Shown here piece after piece: positions 55,801 to 64,000 of a DNA stretch of 64,000 bases. The notes under the pieces are model-generated. The model was given only the letters and a program-made list of their open reading frames with translations, did not search any database and was not told where the DNA came from. The position numbers and the translations under genes were made by a program. How positions within the stretch are numbered: the first letter of the stretch is position 1; each line of letters begins with the position of its first letter. The stretch lies in NCBI RefSeq assembly GCF_902362185.1, contig NC_044503.1, positions 9,355,957-9,419,956 on the forward strand, written 5' to 3'. This DNA is from Chanos chanos (taxonomy: Eukaryota; Chordata; Actinopteri; Gonorynchiformes; Chanidae).

Positions 55801-56366
55801 CAGCTAACAGATAAAGAGACCTCCAAACTCATTTATGACTTCATTGAGCAATCAGGAGGACTTGACGCTGTCAAAGAGGAGATGAGGAAACAAGGTTTGT
55901 GAAGTCACTGTGTCTTCTTGCGTCATTTAGTTTACAGCTATTTCACAGTGATATTCATGCCTCTGCATTAGTTTTTAACCAGTATCTCAAATGTTAGGAA
56001 TGAATGCTGATTGTACTCATTTTCCTCCACATAGATGAGGCTGTAACATCTAGGAGTAGATCAGGTCCCCCGCCACCAGTGCCTGGTGGTGCCCGTCCTG
56101 GCTCTGCTCCTGCTCCACCTCCTCCACGTGGAGATAGGGGCCTCCCGCCTGTCCCAGGCCAACCTCCACAAGCACCTCCTCCATCCCACAGCTCTGGACT
56201 CTCTGGAAATAATGGACCTTTCCCACCTCCACCTCTGAGTCATAGCTCAATGCCTCCACCTCCTTGTCATGGTCTCCCACCCACCACCTGTAACATCAAT
56301 GTGAAAAGGCAAATTAATGCAATCCCTCATCAGTTCTTCTTTGATATTGTAATACTTGATTTTTAA
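52837..56366 (+). CDS. was: WASP-like gene, copy 1, lacking the VCA tail
   Basis: WASP links Cdc42 to Arp2/3-driven actin assembly in blood cells. Ten coding exons: 52837-52941, 53551-53691, 54032-54118, 54339-54435, 54583-54615, 54720-54755, 55161-55350, 55447-55489, 55741-55894, 56035-56366. All have GT-AG borders and matching phases, giving 405 residues. Present are the WH1 domain (exons 1-4, [31 protein letters not shown]), a basic stretch ([12 protein letters not shown]), the CRIB/GBD ([14 protein letters not shown], then [16 protein letters not shown]) and the start of the proline-rich region. Then the frame enters foreign DNA matching slc38a5 3' flank and ends after about 24 new residues ([12 protein letters not shown] and onward). 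No WH2, central or acidic segment follows, so it could not activate Arp2/3 as normal WASP does. Several conserved residues are changed relative to copy 2. It may be a decaying duplicate, an inhibitor-like form, or part of a longer read-through transcript. Confidence 0.85.
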
Positions 56367-56375
56367 TAATGTTTG
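56286..56375 (+). repeat. Breakpoint fragment of slc38a5 3' flank inside was exon 10
   Basis: About 80 bp matching 51384-51465 (TGTGAAAAGGCAAATTAATG, then GATATTGTAATACTTGAT). It supplies the final codons and stop of was copy 1. The AATAAA found at 51454 is AATAAT here. Confidence 0.85.
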
Positions 56376-57621
56376 GAGCTCCTATTGGATTCAAGTGAAC
56401 TTTCTGTGAAACCTCTGAAACTTCTTTGTGATTTCTGCCCAATAATTTTTTATCTTTTTGTTTAACATTGATTCTACTCTCCCCTTTGTTCTAGGCATGT
56501 GACACATACGGGATGGGATCCAAACTCAGGCTTTAATGTAAGATGCTTCATTCATTCTGATCCCATAAAGAAGACATTGGCTTTCATAGTGGCATAGTCT
56601 GCTATTCTCTGACCACGAAATGTACATGATATCAATCATGATATCAATAGCCAGATATTGTGTACATTCTTATACCACATGTTCCTAGAAACTAGACCTA
56701 TCTTCTGTCCACATCTTCCCTCAACTTCATTGTAATATCTTTAATAATATGCTTGCATATTTTGAATCCTTGCCTCTCTTGGCTACAGACCACAAACTTG
56801 GACCCTGACTTGAAGAAGCTTTTTGCTTATGCTGGAATCAGTGATGATCAGCTAACAGATAAAGAGATCTCCAAACTCATTTATGACTTCATTGAGCAAT
56901 CAGGAGGACTTGACGCTGTCAAAGAGGAGATGAGGAAACAAGGTTTGTGAAGTCACTGTGTCTTCTTGCGTCATTTAGTTTACAGCTATTCCACAGTGAT
57001 ATTCATGCCTCTGCATTAGTTTTTAACCAGTATCTCAAATGTTAGGAATGAATGCTGATTGTACTCATTTTCCTCCATATAGATGAGGCTGCAACATCAA
57101 GGAATAGATCAGGCCCCCTGCCACCAGTGTAGGGCTGAACGATTTGAGCAAAATATCTAATTGCGATATTTCTGACAGATATTGCGATTGCGATTTGATT
57201 TGCGATATAAATTTTTGAAGTCAAGCTTCAGTTCAATATTCACTGTGTAATAAATTTAAAACTTATGATGGAGCATTCCCACATGAGATACCTTCAACAT
57301 ATTATCTGCTCTGTACTCTAATACAATGGTGAGAACTTAAAAGATATGAATTGCTTACAACAATTACTTACATGTATTTATGACTTTTTTTAATTGGCAT
57401 ACAACATAGAGAAATCAAACATAGAACAATTATCACAAAAGCTGTGGCTCTGTTAAGACAAATAAATAAAGCAATCATAATAAAAAATAATAAAACAATT
57501 ACGGTAAGGAACAGAATAGGGCCCTTCTTTAAACATTCGCTACCATTGAAATAGCTAGGTCATTCACTTATTCCTCAGCACCTAAATATTGCACATTCAG
57601 GAATCAAGTTAAATAAAACAT

Positions 57622-57840
57622 TTGGTATCCACAGGGGATTGGTTCCAGGACCCCCGCGGACACCAAAATCCGTGGATGCTGAAGTCCCTTTTAGAAAATG
57701 GCGTAATATTTGCATCTAACCTTCACACATCCTCCTGTACACTTTAATTCATCTCTAGATTGTTAGTAATACCTAATACAATGTAAATACTATGCAAAAA
57801 GTTGCTATACTGTATTGTTTAGGGAATAATGAAGAGGAAC
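57622..57840. repeat. Tigger/pogo-like segment nested in the hAT element
   Basis: The block GGGGATTGGTTCCAGGACCC, then CGGACACCAAAATCCGTGG, then AAAATGGCGTAATATTTGCAT and CTGTATTGTTTAGGGAATAA strongly recalls an abundant mammalian pogo/Tigger-type DNA repeat. The identification is from memory; ends and target site were not resolved. Confidence 0.4.
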
Positions 57841-58029
57841 ATGTTCAGTAAAGACACACCCATCGTAGGCCTAACTAGATAGTACAGGTCAGCAACAACG
57901 TAACATTTTTTTTCTTTCTAAACTTACTGTAGGCCTACGTTCACACTGACAGTGGTGAGAGCGTCAAGATGCTGACAATGCAAAGTCATATTTCAACATT
58001 TCGACCCGCAACGTCTATGATCGAACTCC

Positions 58030-58208
58030 TCCACTGTGCTGGCCAGTTTTAAATGGGTTTTAAATGGTTTCAACTGGTATTCTCAACTGGGCAAACCAAT
58101 AGAATCTGAAAACCCAGTTGGAACCAATTGAAACCAGTACAGACCAATAGAGACCAGTTCATCCCAATAGACTAGCTACTGGTTTTTCAACTGGAATTTC
58201 CACTAGGG
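58030..58208. repeat. ACCAGT/ACTGGT-rich inverted-repeat segment
   Basis: Many interleaved AACTGG and CCAGTT words in both orientations (for example CAACTGGTATTCTCAACTGG, later CCCAGTTGGAACC and CTACTGGTTTTTCAACTGG) form an imperfect long hairpin. It looks like a small MITE nested in the hAT element; the family is not identified. Confidence 0.5.
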
Positions 58209-60410
58209 ATGCCTACACATCACTTCATCCGCGTGGATTCAGCGTAGTGCTCTGAGCGTGGCAAATTCCACTTTTGCTTTTTGGAACCTTCTGCACAGGG
58301 CTGACTGTAATAACGGTAAAAATAAATCAAAACTTCCAATAACGAGATAACAGGACCTCTCTGTAAACAGTCTCTAGCACAGAAATAGGTCGGTCATTCA
58401 CATGATCTTCGAGCTCAGAGGAGGCCATTTTTACGCACTACAAATGTCATGTTTTCCTTGGGTTCCATGTGTTTGTTGTTGGTGGGCGTACACGTAGTTG
58501 TCTAGGGTCACTTCTGATTTGTGAACATGACTTGTACTCGAGGAGCACGTCCCCTCCTGATTGGTGAGCATGACTGTCACACAAGAAGGACAGCATGAAT
58601 TTGTAAAACCATTAACACAACAGTTTAAACCCCGGGTCATGCGTGCTACAAAGCTGCAGCCTTTGTGATTTACTTACAGCATTGTTTCAAGTCGCAATTT
58701 CAATTTGAAATCGATTAATCGTTCAGCCCAACACCAGTTACCGGTGGTGCCTGTCCTGGCCCTGTTCCTGCTCCACCTCCTCCACATGGAGGTAGGGGCT
58801 TCCCACCTGTTCCAGGTCAACCTCCAAAAGCACACCTCTGAACACTCTGGTCATCGTGGACCTTTCCCACCTCCACCACCAAGTCATAGCTCAGTACCTC
58901 CACCGCCCCCTTCTAATCATGATGTCTCATCCACCACGTTTTATATCTGTGTGAAAAGGCAAATTAGTGCAAACCCTCATCAGTTCCTCTTTGATATTGT
59001 AATACTTGATTTTAACAAAGTTTGTCTGTGTTGACAAATTGGGGGGTTTCATCTCTTTGTTGAGAACATGCACCCTTTGAGATTTATTTTGATATAAACC
59101 AGTAAAAACATTAAGCTTTCAATCCGCTTTAAAATAGTTGGACGATACATAAAGCATCAGTGTTATGGCTTCCTGTTAAATGTTTCCCAGGCCTCTCCTC
59201 ACATACCCCCAAAAGATTTCACTTCTTTCCTCTATCTTAGTTCCATTAAATCAGATACATTGTCAAGAAATCATTGAGCCCCCGATTACTGGTAGCAGAG
59301 GAGCAGGTTTAACAATGAGAGAAAAATAAATAAAATATCTGGGGACATGCAAGGAGAGATTTAGAAACTCTAATAAATGGTATTATTTATAATGAAGATT
59401 CAAAACTTTGAGTCAACCGGAGCCTTCTGTTGCACGAAGCAGCTACCTACCACACTATACACATCTAACTGCCTCAGACTCACTTCCTCCACATATCTTC
59501 CACTTACACGGACAGTTAGCACGGTTATGGTGTTCAGGGTTTATGTCCTCTTGGCCCTCATCTTAACCCTTTCAAAGAACAATTTATAGCTCATTGAAAA
59601 TCCACAGTTCAAAAACTTCAAAAAATCTCTGTTTGATGTGACCTTCAACTGATGCACTATGATTTCACACAAACTGTCTAGTGCAAGAAAATGATATTAA
59701 TAACTCACAAACATGTGTCTCAGGGCAGTTCCTCTTCTAAGGATTTCATATTGGGTTTTTGTTTGTCTGTTTGTTTGTTTTCTCTTGCACTTTCTATCTC
59801 TCTTCACACATTTGATATGATGTTATTGGTTTTCTGCAATTTGACAAGTCTTTGTAAATCCATTTTGTACTTCTGTTATCCTTAATTGAATGTGCACACA
59901 CACACCACTTTTCAGTGAATGATAATCTGCTTAACAGTGTACCATACTGGATTGCTCATTCTGGGTTGAAGAGGCCGAAAAGAGTGTTGAAGGGATACTT
60001 TTAGTAACACTTCAGATTTCAGTTTTACTTGAGGGAAACATTCAGTAATATTAAACTCTCAAGCAATGATGTCCATGAAGATCATTTGCCTGCTACTACA
60101 GTGCAACAAGTGTGCTTTCAAAGATGTACACAAGATATTCAAACAACAAAACTCAGCCATAGGTCCTCCTTTATGCAAACTAAGCAGGACTGTCTTCAAC
60201 TTTCTGCAAGCTGATATAGTCTGTGGTTATTCTCTTCCTGTTCTGTTTTACTGCTCAGAACTTACATCATTCGTCGAAAAATACGGAAGTCAAAGTCAAG
60301 AGCCGTCTCCCTGGTCTTGGGGGCTTTTGCAGTCATCTTTGGGCAAAAGGAATAAAAAACTGGGCCTGAACATTGTGCTCCAGGGTTTCTCACCCTTTCT
60401 GTGAGGAGCA

Positions 60411-63400
60411 ATGAGTCGAGGAAGCAAGTCAAAGGTGCAGGAAAATGTGCCCAGCAACCTCCTGAGCATCCAAGAGAATGAAAGAGTGGTGGACCTCCTT
60501 GGGCGGAGATGCGTGGTAAGTAAACGATTTTTTAGCTAGCGTCAGGTGTCATGAACCACATGGAACTAAGCGAGGTATTAAACAAGCAGACAGTAGTTGA
60601 GTTTCTGGAAATGTACAAGGACAAAAATGGCTGCTGTAAAAGCCAAAAAGAGGTCATTGGTGTCATTAACGGCTCTCTAAGCAAAAAGGCATTAAATGCC
60701 TTTAGCATTTCCTGTGCATTCAGGGTCTAAGTATTTCATCATCAATATGCACGCATATGCACATAAGTAATAAGCTAGACTATATGTTTTTGACTGTTTC
60801 AAATGGAGTTGGATGAATTCTTTCCTGTGTAATGTTATACTTCTCTCAAGATGCATTTGTTTGTGACTGATTTAAAGGGAAAAAAGGCAATTTGTGCGCA
60901 CTGGTTCTACAAATAAGATTCATTCTCAGGGTGATCTTTTTTTTTTCAATTTTGCAAGCTCTCACAGATTTAATGAATTTCCAGTACAAAGTCAAATGTG
61001 ATACTCTGGTGTGAAAGGAACAAAGCAACAGGAAGTGTTGCCTGTGGCCACTTCCTGACGATGTTAGGGGATGTTGACAAGTTTGTACCTGGTTGTTTTT
61101 TCAACCCTTGAAGCAATAACATTTGGATCAATCTTTGTGCAGTTTCTTTTGAACCTGACAAAGTGTATTTGAAATGAATTATTAAATAGGATCACACTGG
61201 AAATAGTTTTGAAATACAGTCATATTTTTAAGTCTGAAGAAACCCTCAGATTTTCATGAGCACTGATTTTATCCTAATGGAATTAAAGGGCCCTACAAAT
61301 GAAAGAGGTTGGGGCCTAAAGAGACTGTCTGTCTATTTTTGTGTTGGCATCTACAGACTTTGGCGACAGCAGTGGCTCAGCTGTACATGGCATTGCCCCA
61401 CAGCCCAGCTCACTGGAGTCTGCAGCACACGGGGGTGGTGTGCTTTGTAAAGGACAACCCTAAACGCTCCTACTTCATTCGCCTTTTTGACATAAAGGTC
61501 TGTCAGAGAACATTCTGTCTCTTCCACCTAGGTCCCAAATTAGCATGTGGAATGTAGCAGTTGTATAACATTAATCGGCCATTCATTTCATGTTCATTTT
61601 AATTAATAGTAATTGCTACAGAAATGACAGAAATAGAATTCGCAAAGGGTTCCTGTACCATTGTATCATTTTGACAATAAGCACAGATTCACCACCTTCA
61701 CAGTGTTACAGTGAATACTGTATGTATTTGATCATTTATCAACATGCAAAGCTATTAGATATTCCACTAGAATGCTTTACGAAATTTACCAAGAACCTTC
61801 TTCAATACAGTTTTTAATATAATATGTGTTTTATTTAGGTGGGAAAGATGATTTGGGAGCAGGAGTTGTATAATCAGATGACCTACCTTAGCCCTAAACC
61901 ATTCTTCCATACCTTTGCTGCTGAAGTGAGTATATTAGTCCACGCTTCCTAAGTGAAAACCTGAACACAAGGAATAAAAAAACATAGAAAATGTCCCCTC
62001 TGACTCAACAGTTAGGTTTTGTTAGCATACTTGTTTCTGTCGCATATACTGAGTTAATATGTAGCTGACAGCATGTTTCTGTAGGAGAATCACCTGAGTT
62101 CCTATGTTTCAGTTAAAATAAACAGTGAATGCCACTTTATCACAGGACTGTCAGGTGGGCCTTAATTTTGCAAACGAGCAGGAAGCTGATTCTTTCCGTG
62201 CGGTAGTGGAAGACAAAATCAACCTAAGGGCTCAACGCCAAGGTCAGTCATATACTCCCCTCCTCCCCTCTCCAGTGGTTCCTAAAAAAAGGAAAAAATT
62301 GAAGTTTTCATTGCTGTGACAAATTCTGCTGTAATATTGGTCTGTGAAAAAAAAATACTTTGCATATTAATTTTTAAATATTTTGTCTGACAGAAAAAAG
62401 ACATCAAGCATCACCATCAAGTGAGGGTAGGTGAACCACTACATAATTCTGCATGTCATACAATTGTGTTCACTAACTCTTTACCTCACATCGAACCAAG
62501 TATTGTCTAAAATGGATTTTTTCCTCACAGAAAAGCGTGGTTTGCCTCCTTTACCGCCTCAAAATGGTAGGTACCTTTTTAAAATGCGCTGCCTTTTCCA
62601 ATTCTTCTGTTGTGTGTTCATGGTCCTTCAAGCATTGCTTTTTTCCCAAACATAGTTTCTTTTCAGACACGATGTGAAAAAGTTGATTTTTAAGTGGTCA
62701 GTAGAAAATAAAACAGAATAAATTCATAATCAGCTTGTGTGGTTATTCAACCAGCTGATACAACCAAGGTGTATTAAGACAAGTCATTAAGGCCAGAGTT
62801 GTCTTAGTTAGTGGAGTTAAATTATCACATAGTTCCTCATCTCCACTCATGCCATCTTCCCAATTAACCCTCTCTTTATAATCACAGTTATAGCACATTT
62901 CTTAGCTACAGGGCTCTCTCTCTCTGTCTCTCTCTTTCTCTCTCTCTCTGTCTTTCTCTGACTGTAGGTCCTGCAGTTTCACCAGGCCACATAGTCACGG
63001 TAGACATCCAGAATCCTGACATTTTGGCATCGCGTTATCGGCCCACAACAGTTCCCACACCTGCTCCAGCTTGCCTCAAGAACAAGAAGGATAAGAAAGG
63101 CAAGAAAAAAGGACCGAGACTCACAAAGGCCGATATTGGAGCTCCCAGTGGATTCAAGTGAGCTTTCTGTGAAACCTTAGATACTTTATTTTGATTTTGC
63201 CCAATAATTTTCTATCTATTTGTTTAACATTTTTTCTACTCTCCCCTTTGCTCTAGGCATGTGACACATGTAGGATGGGATCCAAACTCAGGCTTTGATG
63301 TAAGATGCTTCGTTTATTCTGATCCCATGAAAAAAAAGACAACGGCTTTCATAGTGGCATAGACTGCTATTCTCTGACCATGAAACATGATGTACATGAT

Positions 63401-64000
63401 ATCGATTATGATATCAATAGCCAAATATTGTGTACATTCTCATACCACATGCTCCTAGACACTAGATCTATCTTCTGTCCACATCTTCCCTTAGCTGTTT
63501 CACTGAAACATCTTTAATTACATGCTTGGATCCTTATTTTGAATTCTTGCCTCTCTTGGCTACAGACCACAAACTTGGACCCTGACTTGAAGAAGCTTTT
63601 TGCTTGTGCTGGAATCAGTGATGATCAGCTAACAGATAAAGAGACCTCCAAACTCATTTATGACTTCATTGAGCAATCAGGAGGACTTGACGCTGTCAAA
63701 GAGGAGATGAGGAAACAAGGTTTGTGAAGTCACTGTGTCTTCTTGCGTCATTTAGTTTACAGCTATTTCACAGTGATATTCATGCCTCTGCATTAGTTTT
63801 TAACCAGTATCTCAAATGTTAGAAAGGAATGCTGATTGTACTCATTTTCCTCCACATAGATGAGGCTGTAACATCTAGGAATAGATCAGGTCCCCCGCCA
63901 CCAGTGCCTGGTGGTGCCCGTCCTGGCTCTGCTCCTGCTCCACCTCCTCCACGTGTCCCAGGTCAACCTCCACGAGCACCTCCACCTCCGAGGGGACCTC
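60411..64000 (+). CDS. was: WASP-like gene, copy 2 (3' part beyond window)
   Basis: Wiskott-Aldrich syndrome protein, Cdc42-responsive activator of Arp2/3. Exons in the window: 60411-60515, 61357-61497, 61839-61925, 62146-62242, 62394-62426, 62531-62566, 62968-63157, 63257-63299, 63566-63719, and exon 10 from 63860 to the window end. All boundaries and phases match copy 1. WH1 keeps SYFIRLFD with the arginine equal to human Arg86. [41 protein letters not shown] and [14 protein letters not shown] all stay closer to human WASP than copy 1 does. The proline-rich exon is still open at base 64000 ([20 protein letters not shown]), so the WH2 and VCA segments should follow outside. This is likely the main functional gene. 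WASL is the alternative; the neighbours (slc38a5, ccdc22, tbc1d25, cfp) favour was. Confidence 0.9.
60830..61130. other. Unit-2-specific DNA in was copy 2 intron 1
   Basis: About 290 bp present in copy 2 intron 1; in copy 1 the two flanks are almost joined (near 53300-53315). It starts near TTCTCTCAAGATGCATTTG and ends near CTTGAAGCAATAACATTTGG. No inverted repeats or target duplication were found, so insertion in unit 2 and deletion in unit 1 are both possible. Confidence 0.55.

Larger units (their letters stand above)
57130..58731. mobile_element. Non-autonomous hAT-type DNA transposon (1602 bp)
   Basis: The left end TAGGGCTGAACGATT and reverse-complemented right end TTGGGCTGAACGATT are terminal inverted repeats of the fish hAT kind (GGGCTGnACGATT). 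The flanks are CACCAGTG (57122-57129) and CACCAGTT (58732-58739), an 8-bp target duplication with one later change. Subterminal GCGATT/AATCG words are typical. No transposase frame is seen. It sits in the proline-rich exon of the extra was segment. Other repeats are nested within it (next two entries). Confidence 0.88.
51384..58945 (+). repeat. Tandem duplication, unit 1 (was copy 1 side)
   Basis: DNA from about 51384 is repeated from about 58946 and continues in parallel through both was genes. The shared left edge is GTGTGAAAAGGCAAAT, then CCTCATCAGTTC, then GATATTGTAATACTTGAT. The start codons are 7574 bp apart (52837 and 60411). Unit 1 is enlarged by a second 1.05-kb internal duplication and a 1.6-kb transposon; unit 2 has about 230 bp of extra intron 1 DNA (about 60835-61130). 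Exon 9 appears identical between units and exon 2 differs at one base, so the duplication is recent. Confidence 0.9.
56376..58945 (+). pseudogene. Extra, broken was segment (exon 7 end to exon 10)
   Basis: Second tandem copy of about 1.05 kb of was copy 1. It starts with the last bases of exon 7 (GGAGCTCCTATTGGATTCAA, then GTGAAC). Next are exon 8 (about 56495-56537), exon 9 (56789-56942) and exon 10 (from about 57083). Exon 9 differs from copy 1 at two bases, giving Ala-Tyr-Ala for Ala-Cys-Ala and Ile for Thr. Exon 10 is split after its first 47 bases by a hAT element; its remainder lies at 58740-58940 and ends at the same kind of breakpoint fragment. It has no first exons. Splicing copy 1 exon 9 directly into exon 8 here would be out of phase, so it is unlikely to add a useful second GTPase-binding domain. 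Confidence 0.85.
58946..64000 (+). repeat. Tandem duplication, unit 2 (was copy 2 side)
   Basis: Second unit of the was duplication, parallel to 51384 onward. The left edge TGTGTGAAAAGGCAAATTAG is the same breakpoint fragment seen at 51384 and 56295. The right end is beyond the window. Confidence 0.85.

Noticed and set aside
56495-56942. A second CRIB/GBD that might give a tandem-GBD WASP
   Set aside because: Exon 9 of copy 1 ends in a phase that does not fit the start of the extra exon 8, and the intervening exon 10 has a stop and no donor.

Overview
This window looks like ray-finned (teleost) fish nuclear DNA. The genes are compact, with short GT-AG introns. Mobile DNA is of fish type: an L2/CR1-like LINE tail and two non-autonomous hAT elements with 8-bp target duplications. 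Three cytosolic-type tRNA genes and many simple repeats are scattered between genes. All exon boundaries below were read by eye from splice signals, reading phase and remembered human orthologues; no search was run.

Layout. 1-1390: 3' half of a LINE. 4610-7948 (+): properdin, cfp. 8554-9122: tRNA-Arg(ACG) on minus and tRNA-Val(CAC) on plus. 9353-10075: hAT-type element. 12426-17356 (-): tbc1d25. 18189-18260 (-): tRNA-His(GTG). 19369-26658 (-): nt5dc2. 29269-35500 (-): ccdc22. 35501-43339: long stretch with no recognisable gene. 43340-49707 (+): slc38a5. 52837-56366 (+): was copy 1. 56367-58960 (+): broken extra piece of was, split by a 1.6-kb hAT element. 60411-64000 (+): was copy 2, running off the window.

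CFP, TBC1D25, CCDC22, SLC38A5 and WAS all lie in Xp11.23 in human, so this is a conserved vertebrate neighbourhood. NT5DC2 (human chromosome 3) is the exception. The genes do not form an operon or pathway. They are housekeeping or trafficking genes (tbc1d25, ccdc22, nt5dc2), an amino acid transporter (slc38a5) and two immune genes (cfp, was).

The most interesting region is the was locus (about 51.38-64 kb). A tandem duplication of about 7.6 kb gave two was genes. Copy 1 keeps every splice site and an open frame of 405 codons. Its proline-rich exon, however, runs into a fragment of slc38a5 3' flanking DNA, so it has no WH2/VCA actin-nucleating tail. Copy 1 also carries a histidine at the position equivalent to human WASP Arg86, a known disease site in the WIP-binding WH1 domain; copy 2 keeps arginine. 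A second tandem duplication of about 1.05 kb copied exons 7 (end) to 10, and a hAT element later landed in that extra exon 10. No CRISPR array, operon or virus-like element was recognised.
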